Below, piece by piece: positions 26,876 through 36,605 of a stretch of 64,000 nucleotides of DNA (positions within the stretch are counted from its first letter, which is position 1; each line of letters opens with the position of its first letter). This DNA is from Deltaproteobacteria bacterium. GTDB lineage: Bacteria > Myxococcota_A > UBA9042 > PHBI01 > JACKFB01. The stretch lies in NCBI GenBank assembly GCA_020632695.1, contig JACKFB010000001.1, positions 186,001 to 250,000 on the forward strand, in the 5' to 3' direction. The notes beneath the pieces were generated by a model. That model was not told the DNA's origin. It searched no databases and saw only the letters and a program-made list of their open reading frames with translations. The position numbers and the translations under genes were made by a program.

Positions 26876-27534
26876 CCCGCCGCCTCCAGCGCGCGCTGCC
26901 GGCGCTGCTCCTGCTGGTCGCAGGCCTGACCGCGGCGCCTCCGGTCCGCGCAGCGGAGGATGATGCGGTGCGCGAGGCGCTCACGCGAGTCGTAGCGGAA
27001 GGCCGCTACCAGCAAGGTCTCCCCGCGCCCTCGGCTCCGCGTCGGACCGGCGAGCCAGGGCCACCCTCGCCGATCGTGGAGCTGCTGCTCACCGTGCTCG
27101 GCGGCGCCATCGCCGTGGCGGTCCTGGCGGCCCTCGTCGGCATCGCGCTGCGCGCCGTCCGCACCCGCCGCCCGGGCGCGGCCATCGGCGAACCGGCGGC
27201 CACGCCGCAGCCGGCCCACGCGCCGGCCCCCGTGGTCTCCGACCTCGACGCCCGGGCGCGCGCCGGTGACCTGGACACCGCGATCCGTGAGCTGCTGCAC
27301 CGCGTCCTGGGCTGGCTGGTCGCTCGCCAGCCCGCGCTCCGCCCCGCGTCCCTCACCAGCCGCGAGGTGCTGGCCGCCAGCGACCTCCCGGCCCCCTCCG
27401 CCCTCGCCCTCCGAGAGCTCGTCGACGCGGTCGAGCGCGCCGTGTTCGCCGGCCGCCCCGCCAGCGCCGACGACTGGGCGCGATGCCACGCGGCATTCAC
27501 CCGCCTCCAACGCAGCCTGGAGGCCCCCGGGTGA
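26872..27534 (+). CDS. DUF4129 domain protein
   Basis: A 220-residue protein that starts at a TTG overlapping the previous stop (TTGA). It has a Sec signal peptide (residues 1-27, A-P-P-V-R-A-A), one membrane helix (about 65-90) and a C-terminal cytoplasmic DUF4129-like domain (about 125-215, L-T-S-R-E-V-L...F-A-G-R-P-A-S-A-D-D-W). DUF4129 proteins occur with MoxR/DUF58 operons and are membrane partners of unknown biochemical role. The TTG is inferred from the overlap and signal peptide; no ATG fits. Confidence 0.75.
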   Translation: MTRRLQRALPALLLLVAGLTAAPPVRAAEDDAVREALTRVVAEGRYQQGLPAPSAPRRTGEPGPPSPIVELLLTVLGGAIAVAVLAALVGIALRAVRTRRPGAAIGEPAATPQPAHAPAPVVSDLDARARAGDLDTAIRELLHRVLGWLVARQPALRPASLTSREVLAASDLPAPSALALRELVDAVERAVFAGRPASADDWARCHAAFTRLQRSLEAPG

Positions 27535-28810
27535 GCCCGACCTCCCCCGAGGCCTCCGCTGCGCCCTTCGCCCGCCGCGCCCTCGCGCCCGCCCTCGCCT
27601 TGGGGGCGGTGTCGCTCGTGGCCGCGCTCGTCTACGGGCTCTGCGGCGAGGCCATCCTCGGCCCACGCAGCTCCGGCACCGACGCCTTCAGCCGCTCCCT
27701 CATCGGCCACCACGCGCTCGTCGCGCTGCTGGAGGCCACCGGCGTGCGCACCACGGTGCGGCGATCGGATCGGCTCGGCGGGCTGGGTCCGGGGCGCGCC
27801 CTGCTCATCGCCGAGCCGACGCTGGACGACGAGCCCGCCCAGGACCTGGCCGACGACGCGCTCCTCGACGCCATCGACGCCGGCGCCGACGTGTTCTGGG
27901 TGCTCCCGAAGTGGCGGGGCGTCGAAGACCACGAGCGTCCGGGGTTCGTCGCGCGCCTCGACCTGCTCCCGGCGGAGGACGCCCTGGGCGCCCTCAACCA
28001 GGTGGTCACGCTGACGAGCGACGTGGTCACCGAAGGCCTCGTGCGCACCGGGGTGCCCATCGACGAAGCCTGGACCACGCCGTGGGGCCCGCTCGAGGTG
28101 ACCCTCCCTGCGCCCCAGCTCCTCACAGCCGGGATCCCGGATCTGACCCCGGTGGTGTTCGGGCCCCAAGGCGCGCTGGTCGCCCGGCACCCCAGCGGCG
28201 TCTGGGTCGTCTCCGACCCCGATCTCCTCAACAACGCCGGCATCCAGCGCGGTGACCACGCGCTCATCGCCCGCCGCCTCATCGCCGACGCCGCGGGCGC
28301 GTCCACGCTGGTGGTCGACGAGGTCGTCCACGGCCACGCGCGTCCCCCGGTGATCTGGGTCGAGCTGGCCACCTTCCCGCTGGTCCTGGTGACGCTGCAC
28401 GCGCTGACGCTGTTGCTGCTCTTCGTCTGGGCCGGCCTTGCGCGCTTCGGCGAGCCCGAGCCCCTGCCGCCGCGCGTGCTCGCGGGCAAGGCCACCCTCA
28501 TCGCGGTCGGCGCCGAGCTGCTCACCGCCGGCGCCGATCTTCGCGAGACGCTCGCGCGCTACCTCGCCCTCGCCAACGCATCGGCGGCCAGCTCCCTGGG
28601 GCTGCCGACCGAGCTGAGCCGGGACGAGCGCGACCTCCGCCTCGCCGAGATCGCGCGCGAGCGGGGCCTCCGCGATGACCCCGCCGCGCTCGCCGCCGCG
28701 GTCGAGCGCCTCCCCCATCGCCGCATCATCGCGGCCACGTCGCTGGCTCGCCGCATCCACCGCCTCCGCCTGGCCCTCGAGGCCCCCGCCCTGACCCCCT
28801 CGGAGCCGCC

Positions 28811-28814
<4 letters not shown>
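27531..28814 (+). CDS. DUF4350 domain protein
   Basis: A 427-residue membrane protein. An N-terminal helix (about 20-40) is followed by a periplasmic or extracytoplasmic DUF4350-like domain (about 50-270; G-T-D-A-F-S-R-S...L-L-I-A-E-P-T and a beta-strand-rich core), a second membrane helix (about 285-305) and a charged helical C-terminal region. GTG start at 27531 overlaps the preceding TGA; the stop overlaps the moxR ATG. In MoxR operons DUF4350 proteins are thought to be part of the envelope complex; role unknown. Confidence 0.8.
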
Positions 28815-29766
<952 letters not shown>

Positions 29767-29767
<1 letters not shown>

Positions 29768-31077
29768 TGCTCAGCCCCTCGCCACGATCACTGCGCCTGG
29801 GCCTCGCCGGGCTGGCCATCGCCCTGGTCCCCGTGCTGTTCGCGCCGCAGCTCTGGCCGCTGTGGCTCGCCTTCTGGCTGGTGGGGCTCTCCCTGGGCGC
29901 CCTCGACGCCGCGCTCTGCGTCGGTCCGGACCGGCTCGCGGTCAGCCTCCAGCTCGACGAGAGCATCGCGGTGGGCGCCTTCGCCCACGCGCGCCTCCAG
30001 GTCCGCTCCTCAGCCCCCGGACCCTTGGTCCTCGAGCTGCGCCTGGCGCTCTCCCAGCACTTCGACCGCCTCCCGGTCCTCCGCGGCCGGGTCGAGCGCG
30101 GCTCCCTCGACCTCGAGCTGACCTTGCGCCCCAGCCGCCGCGGCCCCGCGACCATCGACGCCATCTGGCTGCGCTGGCAGGGCCCGCTGGGACTGGTGCG
30201 CCGCGTCCATCGGCGCTCGCTGTCCGTGGCGACGCGCGCGGTCCCCGACCTGACCCATGTCCGCCAGGCGGCCACCGGCGTCGCCACCGAGCTGGCGTCT
30301 CGCGCCGGCTCGCGCGTCGAGCGCTTCGTGGGCGACGGGTCCGAGTTCGACCGCCTCGTCGAGTTCGTCCCCGGGCTGGACCGCCGCGCCATCGACTGGA
30401 AGGCCTCCGCCCGCCACGCCCGGCTGCTCTGCAGGCGCCACCGGGCCGAGCGCAACCAGCAGGTCGTCCTCGCCGTCGACACGGGCCGCCTGATGGCCGA
30501 GCCCACCGGCGGTCTCCCTCGCCTGGACCACGCGATCCACGCGGCGCTCTCGCTGGCCTGGGTGGGCATCGAGTCAGGCGACCGCGTCGGCTTCTTCTCC
30601 TTCGCCGAGCGGCCCGGCGCCTGGCTCGCCCCCCGCGCCGGTCGGCCGGCCTTCCGGTCGGTGCTCCACGCCGCAGGCGCGCTCGAGTACACGGCGGCCG
30701 AGACCAACTTCACGCTGGGGCTCACCGAGCTGGTCACCCGCCTTCAGCGGCGCTCCCTGATCGTCGTGCTCACCGATTTCGTCGACGCCGTCAGCGCCGA
30801 GCTGATGGTGCAGAACCTCGGGCGGCTGGCCAGGCGCCACCTGCTCATCTTCGTCGCCCTGGCCGACCCGGGCCTCCAGGCCCTCATCGCGGCGCCGCCC
30901 GACGACATGGACTCCATGCACGCCGCGCTGATCGCCGAGTCGCTGCGCACCGACCGCGAGCAGGTGCTGCGCCGTCTGGCCCGCGCCGGTATCCTCTGCG
31001 TCGAGGCGTCCTCCGAGCGCGTGTGCCCCGCGCTCATCGACCGCTACCTCCAGGTGAAGCGTCGGGAGATGATTTGA
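29767..31077 (+). CDS. DUF58 domain protein
   Basis: A 436-residue protein with two N-terminal membrane helices (about 8-50), a beta-rich middle part, then the DUF58 core with the family signature G-S-E-F-D-R-L...V-P-G-L-D-R-R-A-I-D-W-K-A-S-A near 198-220 and a degenerate VWA-like fold (L-A-V-D-T-G-R near 238; V-L-T-D-F near 334). DUF58 proteins are the usual partners of MoxR ATPases. Its ATG overlaps the MoxR TGA. Confidence 0.92.
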
Positions 31078-31105
31078 CTCGCCACCCACGCCCGGTCGCC
31101 CGCCC

Positions 31106-32113
31106 GTGAGCGCCTTCACCCTGGGCAGCGTAGCCTTCCGCCTCGAGCGCGAGGAGCACTGGCGCGAGCTGGAGGCGCTGGTCGTCCGCGTGGAGCGCGG
31201 CGGCGTCCACACCTTGAGCACCAGCGAGCTGGCGCGCCTCCCCCAGCTCTATCGCGGCGCGGTCTCGGCGCTCTCGGTCGCTCGCGCCATCTCCCTCGAC
31301 CAGGGCCTCGTCCGCTACCTGGACGCGCTCTGCGCCCGCGCCTACCTGGTCGTCTACGCTCCGCGGCGCCCGGCGCTCCAGGCCCTGGGCGACTTCTTCA
31401 GCCACCGCTTCCCCGCGCTGGTCTGGAACCTGCGCCGCCCGCTCTTGCTGGCGATCGCGCTGCTGTTCGCCGGAGCGGTCGCCGGCACGGTGCTCACCCT
31501 GGACGACCCGGCGCGCTTCGACACCTTCGTCGACGCAGCCTACGCCCAGGAGCGCGGGCCCGACGCCACCCGCGACGAGCTGCGCGCGGTGCTCTACGAC
31601 TCCGAGGAGGCGACCTCGCTCGGCTCCTTCGCCAGCTACCTCTTCACCCACAACGCCAAGATCGGCCTCACCGCCTTCGTCGTCGGGCTGGCCGCGTGCA
31701 TCCCGGCGCTGCTGCTCATGTTCATCAACGGCCTCACCCTCGGCGCCTTCCTCGCCATCCACCTCCAGCGGGGACTCGCCCTGGATCTGCTGGCCTGGCT
31801 CAGCCCCCACGGGGTCACCGAGCTGCTCGCCGTCTGCCTCTGCGGCGCCGCCGGTGTCCAGATCGGCGCGGCCGTGCTCTTCCCCGGGCGCCACCGTCGC
31901 CTCGACGGCCTGGCCCGCGCGGGCCGTGATGCCGCGACCGTCGCCGCGGGCGCCATGGCGCTCTTCTTCATCGCCGCCCTGCTCGAGGGCTTCTTTCGCC
32001 AGCTCGTCCAGGCGATGCCGGTGCGTTTCGCCGTCGCCGCGCTCACCGCCGCCGGCTGGTCCGCCTACTTCCTGCTGCTGGGTCGCCGCGCCGCCCGCAC
32101 GCTGCCCCGATGA
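31106..32113 (+). CDS. stage II sporulation protein M family membrane protein
   Basis: A 335-residue protein of the SpoIIM-like family. An N-terminal cytoplasmic helical part (1-100) is followed by about six membrane helices; F-L-F-T-H-N-A-K-I-G-L near 175 and F-I-N-G-L-T-L-G-A-F near 210 are the family hallmarks. In Bacillus SpoIIM works in engulfment; in Proteobacteria the family is found in MoxR/DUF58 operons and need not mean sporulation. GTG start at 31106 lies 28 bases after the DUF58 stop; the stop overlaps the RDD gene start. Confidence 0.87.
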   Translation: MSAFTLGSVAFRLEREEHWRELEALVVRVERGGVHTLSTSELARLPQLYRGAVSALSVARAISLDQGLVRYLDALCARAYLVVYAPRRPALQALGDFFSHRFPALVWNLRRPLLLAIALLFAGAVAGTVLTLDDPARFDTFVDAAYAQERGPDATRDELRAVLYDSEEATSLGSFASYLFTHNAKIGLTAFVVGLAACIPALLLMFINGLTLGAFLAIHLQRGLALDLLAWLSPHGVTELLAVCLCGAAGVQIGAAVLFPGRHRRLDGLARAGRDAATVAAGAMALFFIAALLEGFFRQLVQAMPVRFAVAALTAAGWSAYFLLLGRRAARTLPR

Positions 32114-32994
32114 TCGACGCCTCCGCGCGCCTGTCCCTGCTCACCCCGGAGCAGGTCCCCATCCACTTCGAGCTCGCCTCCCTCGGCGCGCGTACCGCCG
32201 CGCTGCTCCTCGACCTGCTCTTCATGGGCGCGGCCCTGATCGTGTACGCCCTGGCGGTCGGCTGGCTGGCCGACCTGGTCGGCGACCGGGTCCAGGCGCT
32301 GGGCGGCCCCTTTCTCCTGCTCGGGCTCTTCGCGATCTTCAACTTCTACTTCGTCGTCGGCGAGCTGCGCGGCCAGGGACGCACGCCGGGCAAGCGCCTG
32401 GTGGGAATCCGGGTCGTCGCGCGCGACGGCGGCCCGCTCTCCGCCGGGCTGGTGCTGGCCCGGAACCTCACCCGCGACTTCGAGATCTACCTCCCGATCC
32501 AGGTGCTCGTCGCGGGCGACAGCGTCGCGGCGCTCGGCCCACCGTGGCTCCGCGGGCTCTGCTTCGCGTGGTTGGGGCTGGTCTGCCTGTTCCCGCTCCT
32601 CAATCGCCACCGCGCCCGCCTGGGCGATCTGCTGGCCGGCACGCTGGTCGTCGAGCAGCCCACGGCCACGCTGCTCCCCGACCTGACCGCCGAGGCCGGC
32701 GCCGACCCCGACGCCGCGGCGCAGGCCGGCTACCGCTTCACCGACGCCCAGCTCGACGTCTACGGCATCCACGAGCTCCAGGTGCTCGAGCAGGTGCTGC
32801 GCCAGCCGCCGGAGCAGCAGGACACGGCGCTCCTGGACAGCATCTGCGCGAAGGTGCGTCGCAAGATCGAGTGGCCCCCCGACGATGCGGTGAACGATCC
32901 GCGCGCCTTCTTGCTGGCCTTCTACGCCGCGCAGCGCCACCGGCTCGAGCACGAGCTGCTCATGGGCCGTCGACGCGCGCGCAAGCGCCGTTGA
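32110..32994 (+). CDS. RDD family membrane protein
   Basis: A 294-residue protein. The RDD domain (about 22-180) has three or four membrane helices; the name-giving Arg is in L-G-A-R-T-A-A and the Asp pair in L-L-L-D-L-L-F, with G-R-T-P-G-K-R-L-V-G near 95. The C-terminal 110 residues are soluble, charged and helical. It is the last gene of the operon and overlaps the SpoIIM stop (ATGA). Some RDD proteins affect Na+/H+ exchange; here a structural role in the MoxR complex is equally possible. Confidence 0.87.
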   Translation: MIDASARLSLLTPEQVPIHFELASLGARTAALLLDLLFMGAALIVYALAVGWLADLVGDRVQALGGPFLLLGLFAIFNFYFVVGELRGQGRTPGKRLVGIRVVARDGGPLSAGLVLARNLTRDFEIYLPIQVLVAGDSVAALGPPWLRGLCFAWLGLVCLFPLLNRHRARLGDLLAGTLVVEQPTATLLPDLTAEAGADPDAAAQAGYRFTDAQLDVYGIHELQVLEQVLRQPPEQQDTALLDSICAKVRRKIEWPPDDAVNDPRAFLLAFYAAQRHRLEHELLMGRRRARKRR

Positions 32995-33074
32995 GCGGCC
33001 GCACGGAGAGGCCGGTCGATCCCCGGCGACGGGACCTCGCCCTGGCGCGCCGAGCGCCTGCGGACGCCCCCGGA

Positions 33075-34604
33075 CTAGGCGGCCTTGGGCGCCGCCAGCC
33101 CTCGCTTCTCGGCGATGCGCCCGGCGATCTGCATGGCCATCGCCATGATGGTGATCTGCGGGTTCACGCCGATGGCCGTCGGGAAGATGCTGGCGTCGGC
33201 GACGTGGCAGCCCGGCAGGTCCCACAGCTCGCCCGAGACGTCGATGACCGAGTCCTCGGCCCGGCCGCCCATGCGCGCCGTGCCCATCAGGTGGGGCGTG
33301 AAGAGCTCGACCTCGCTCATGCGGATGCGCGAAGGGTCGATGCGGCCCAGCTCATCGGCGCTGCGGATGGACGGCAGGCTGATGAAGGGCAGCAGCACCT
33401 CCTCGGCGCCCATGGCGAACCACATCTCCGCGAGCAGCCGCGCGCCCTTGAGGAAGCGCTCGTGGTCGTGGGCCGTGACGTTGTAGGTCGCCGTCGCCAT
33501 GTCGAAGGGGCCCCGGCGCACCCGCCCGGTCGTCGAGTCCTCCACCAGGCAGCCGCCCACGATCGACTGGTTGTAGCGCTGCATCACCTCCCAGCTCTTC
33601 GTGCCGATCATCGGGAGCTGGGTGGCCATGGCCGCCGGCGGGATGAAGTTCTCGGCCAGCACGATGCCCTCGTCGTGGAACTCGCGCACCTGGCCGACCT
33701 GGCTCACCCCCTGCCACGCCTTCACGTCGAAGGGGAAGAGGCCGATGAGCTTCACGTTGGGGTGACACAGGAAGTTCCGCCCGAGCTGCCCGCTCTGGCG
33801 CGACAGCTTGTGCTTGAGCAACAGGTGCGGGGTCTGGATGGCGCCGCAGGCGATGACGACGGCGTTGGCGCGCACCTCGACGGCCACGCCGCGCCTCATC
33901 CGGACCGGGTCGATGGCGTGGCCGGCCACGCCGACGCAGCGCCCGCCCTCGATGATGAGGCGGTCGATGCGCACCTCGGTCAGGCAGCGGGCGCCTGCGG
34001 CCATCGCCGTCGGCATGAAGGTGACCAGCGTCGACTGCTTGGCGCCCGTGGGACAGCCCAGCACGCAGTTGTTGGAGCCGACGCACTCCTGCTGGTTGCG
34101 AGGGTTCTCCGAGTAGTTCCAGCCCATGCGGCGCGAGCCCTCGCGCATGATCTTGTTGTCGGCGCCCACCGACTCGGCTCGCTGCTGCCTGGCGCTGACC
34201 CGCGCCTCGACCTGCTCGAAGTAAGGCTCGAGCCCCTTGGACGAGAGCTCCTCGGCGCCGGTGTCCCTGGCCCAACCGGCCAGGATCGGGTCGGGGGCCC
34301 GGTAGGCCATCCCGCCGTTGATGACCGTGGAGCCGCCCACGCACCGCCCCTCCACATAGGGGATGGGTGGCTTGCCCAGGATCACCGTGCCGCCGCCGTC
34401 GCGGTAGAGCCTCGGCACCGACTCGCTGGTGTAGGCGCTGAAGGTCTGGGTGGGGTGCCAGCCGCCCTCCTCGACGAAGGTGACGCGGAAGCCCGCCTGG
34501 GCCAGCTCCGAGCCGACCACGGCGCCGCCCGCGCCGGTCCCCACCACCACCACGTCGGCCTCGAAGCGCTGCTCGCGCGCGTAGTCCGGGTATCCCAGGA
34601 TCAT
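33075..34604 (-). CDS. GMC family FAD-dependent oxidoreductase
   Basis: A 509-residue glucose-methanol-choline oxidoreductase. The FAD-binding motif is V-G-T-G-A-G-G-A-V near 21-29; the GMC signature G-R-C-V-G-G-S-T-V-I-N-G near 86-97 is present; C-G-A-I-Q-T-P near 253 and, C-terminally, H-L-M-G-T-A-R-M-G with the active-site His and a final N-P-Q-I-T-I-M-A. A run of cysteines (E-C-V-G-S-N-N-C-V-L-G-C near 175) resembles the long-chain alcohol oxidase and cholesterol-oxidase-like branch. It overlaps the upstream 195-residue gene (ATGA) and is the last gene of the FadR-type operon. Substrate probably an alcohol or sterol; unproven. Confidence 0.9.
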   Translation of the reverse strand: MILGYPDYAREQRFEADVVVVGTGAGGAVVGSELAQAGFRVTFVEEGGWHPTQTFSAYTSESVPRLYRDGGGTVILGKPPIPYVEGRCVGGSTVINGGMAYRAPDPILAGWARDTGAEELSSKGLEPYFEQVEARVSARQQRAESVGADNKIMREGSRRMGWNYSENPRNQQECVGSNNCVLGCPTGAKQSTLVTFMPTAMAAGARCLTEVRIDRLIIEGGRCVGVAGHAIDPVRMRRGVAVEVRANAVVIACGAIQTPHLLLKHKLSRQSGQLGRNFLCHPNVKLIGLFPFDVKAWQGVSQVGQVREFHDEGIVLAENFIPPAAMATQLPMIGTKSWEVMQRYNQSIVGGCLVEDSTTGRVRRGPFDMATATYNVTAHDHERFLKGARLLAEMWFAMGAEEVLLPFISLPSIRSADELGRIDPSRIRMSEVELFTPHLMGTARMGGRAEDSVIDVSGELWDLPGCHVADASIFPTAIGVNPQITIMAMAMQIAGRIAEKRGLAAPKAA

Positions 34605-35188
34605 CGGGTGACCTCCTCGGGCAGGTCCATCAGCGCGTCATCGGGCCGGGCCGCCTCGCCCGCCATCAGGCGTCCCCGGAAGCTCACCCGCGAGCGGATG
34701 AAGGGCACCGGCTCGTAGTGCATGGCCGTGTGCACCTCGGGCTGGTCGTAGTAGCCGGCCAGCATCAGCGCCTTCACGGGGTAGAGCACGTTGCGGACCA
34801 GCGCCCACCGGGAGTGCATCATCGCCGCGAGGTGCGCGGTCGCCTTGGCCGGCGGGAGCATCCGCAGGGGCCGCAGCCCGCGCAGCCGCCACAGCGGCGA
34901 CCAGTCCACCAGGCGGCACAGCGGCCCGAATGCCCAGCGGATGACCGGGTTCATGTAGACGAGCTGGCCCAGGACGTAGCCCTCGACGCGGTCGATCGTG
35001 GCCGGGAAGTCGGGGCCGTCGGCCACCGGGCAGATGAGCGGCACCAGCGCGCGGAAGGCGCGGCGCGACCCGGCGCTGAGCGTCTCGGCTTGGGCGCGCA
35101 CGAAGCGGTCGCCGGGCACGGGCGCGGCCGCCGGAGCCACCGCCGGCGTAGCGGCGACCGCGGGGGCCGGGTGGACGGATTCAGCCAC
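34601..35188 (-). CDS. hypothetical partner protein of the GMC oxidoreductase
   Basis: A 195-residue protein from a GTG with AAGGAGAG upstream. The first 40 residues are Pro/Ala-rich; the rest (R-A-F-R-A-L-V-P-L-I-C-P near 50, D-F-P-A-T-I-D-R-V-E-G-Y) looks like the small-subunit or gluconate-2-dehydrogenase-subunit-3-like helical proteins often encoded before GMC enzymes. It overlaps the regulator gene by 8 bases and the GMC gene by 4, so all three are translated together. Confidence 0.75.
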   Translation of the reverse strand: MAESVHPAPAVAATPAVAPAAAPVPGDRFVRAQAETLSAGSRRAFRALVPLICPVADGPDFPATIDRVEGYVLGQLVYMNPVIRWAFGPLCRLVDWSPLWRLRGLRPLRMLPPAKATAHLAAMMHSRWALVRNVLYPVKALMLAGYYDQPEVHTAMHYEPVPFIRSRVSFRGRLMAGEAARPDDALMDLPEEVTR

Positions 35189-35945
35189 GGGTCTCTCCTT
35201 CGACGATCCGCCCGAGCATGGCGCGCAGGCTGGCGTCGGTGCGCCGGAAGTAATCGGTGAGCGAGGCAGCGGCCCCGGCGGCGTCGCCACGGCGGAAGGC
35301 CGCCAGCACCTCGTCGAGCCAGGTCTCGTAGCCGGGGTCGATCACCCACAGCGACGGCATCTGCGTGATGATCGCCTCGTAGACGTCGATGAAGCTGTTG
35401 GCGATCCAGCGCACGGTCGTGGAGTGGGCCGCGTCGATGAGCGCGTTCATCCACGCCAGCTCGCCCCGTCCGAGCGCCAGCGGCTCGGCCTGGCGAAACG
35501 CGGCCTTCTGGGCTGCCGCCGCCGCCTCGAGCCGCGCCAGGTCTTCGGGCTGGGCCCGCTCCACCGCGACGGCGATGGCCAGCTCCAGGACGGCCGCGCG
35601 CGCAGCCAGCGCGTCGAGCAGCACCTGCACGCGCTCGGCCGGGTCGGCGCCGTGCATCAGGAAGGGCGCCAGCAGCGTCAGCCGCCCGGTGCGGCGGAAG
35701 TCGGCCACCGTCACGCCCTGGCCCTGGCGCACCGTGACCAGCCGCTCCTGCTCGAGCGCGCGCACGGCCTCACGCAGCGTGTTGCGGGTGACCTCGTACT
35801 CGGCGGCCAGCTCCCGCTCGGGGGGCAGCCGCGACCCCGCCGCCAGCGCGCCGCTGAGGATGCGCGCCTGCAGGTCCTCGTGGACCGACCCGGCCCGCTT
35901 CGGCCCGCCGCCCCTCGTCTCGCCCGTCTCCGTCACCGCCACCAT
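35181..35945 (-). CDS. GntR family, FadR-subfamily transcriptional regulator
   Basis: A 254-residue regulator. N-terminal winged helix (about 20-85) with L-A-A-E-Y-E-V-T-R-N-T-L-R-E-A as the recognition region, followed by an all-helical FCD/FadR-type ligand-binding domain (about 105-250). GGAGG precedes the ATG. Two FadR-subfamily operators lie 18-53 bases upstream, so it most likely represses its own operon (regulator, partner protein, GMC oxidoreductase) until a metabolite, perhaps an acyl-CoA or carboxylate, releases it. Confidence 0.9.
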   Translation of the reverse strand: MVAVTETGETRGGGPKRAGSVHEDLQARILSGALAAGSRLPPERELAAEYEVTRNTLREAVRALEQERLVTVRQGQGVTVADFRRTGRLTLLAPFLMHGADPAERVQVLLDALAARAAVLELAIAVAVERAQPEDLARLEAAAAAQKAAFRQAEPLALGRGELAWMNALIDAAHSTTVRWIANSFIDVYEAIITQMPSLWVIDPGYETWLDEVLAAFRRGDAAGAAASLTDYFRRTDASLRAMLGRIVEGETRG

Positions 35946-35962
35946 CGCCCACGCGCCTCCGC

Positions 35963-35998
35963 AATTGGTTGAACCAATTTAAACTGGTTGAACCAATC
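35963..35998 (-). promoter_or_regulatory. two tandem FadR-type operators
   Basis: AATTGGTTGAACCAATT at 35963-35979 is a perfect 17-base palindrome; a second near-copy with the core TGGTTGAACCA is at 35985-35995. Both match the FadR-subfamily consensus TNGTNNNACNA exactly, with centres 19 bases apart (about two helical turns). They overlap the AT-rich segment TTTAAAT, the likely -10 region, so binding would block transcription. Confidence 0.85.
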
Positions 35999-36049
35999 CG
36001 CGTCAAGCGCGGAGCCCGAAGCGCGAACGCACGCAGCGCGGTGAGGCCG

Positions 36050-36517
36050 CTACTCGACCGGGCGCAGATAGTCGGCGTGGACCGTCGCCTCGAACTCACC
36101 CAGGCGGACGGTCTTGCCCGACACGGTCTGCCAGTCCTGCATCGGCCAGCGCACCCGGATGACCTGGATGGGCTCGTCCGGCTTCGGCGTGAAGTAGCGG
36201 GTCGCCTTGCGCGTCTCGCCGCCCAGGATCACACCGACCTGGCCCGGCGCGGCGACGACATCCTCGCTGGCCCCGGTGTCGACCGGCTTGAAGGTGCCGG
36301 CGCGGTTCTCGAGCCGGACCTTCTGGCCCGCCCGGTAGGTGAACCCCTTCCAGTGGACCACCGGGTGTTCGGTGTACTCGGCCGGCTCGCTCTTCTCGGC
36401 GGCCTTGGAGTGGGCGCAGCCCGCCGCGGAGGCCGCCAGCAGGCAACTCGCGGCCAGCGCGGCCAGGCTGTGGAGCAGGATGCGGGCCTTGGGCCCCCGA
36501 GCGATGCGTGGGTTCAT
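36050..36517 (-). CDS. small lipoprotein, hypothetical
   Basis: A 155-residue lipoprotein: basic start, hydrophobic stretch 14-32 and lipobox-like A-S-A-A-G-C-A-H. The mature part is about 120 residues, beta-rich, with two repeated-looking stretches (F-T-Y-R-A-G-Q-K-V-R-L-E-N and V-S-G-K-T-V-R-L-G-E-F). GGGAGAGG precedes the ATG. It is in the same direction as the FadR operon but upstream of its operators, so is separate. No family recognised. Confidence 0.75.
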   Translation of the reverse strand: MNPRIARGPKARILLHSLAALAASCLLAASAAGCAHSKAAEKSEPAEYTEHPVVHWKGFTYRAGQKVRLENRAGTFKPVDTGASEDVVAAPGQVGVILGGETRKATRYFTPKPDEPIQVIRVRWPMQDWQTVSGKTVRLGEFEATVHADYLRPVE

Positions 36518-36605
36518 GTCGACCTCTCCCGCGTGTCCGGTTCAAGGTGCTCAGGATGCCACGGTCGGAGGTCGCTGCCCACGGCGGGCCCGGCCTGGCG
36601 GCGAC

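Noticed and set aside
31106..32113. SpoIIM-like protein as evidence for endospore formation
   Set aside because: The family occurs in many non-sporulating Proteobacteria with MoxR/DUF58 genes and no other sporulation gene is in the window.
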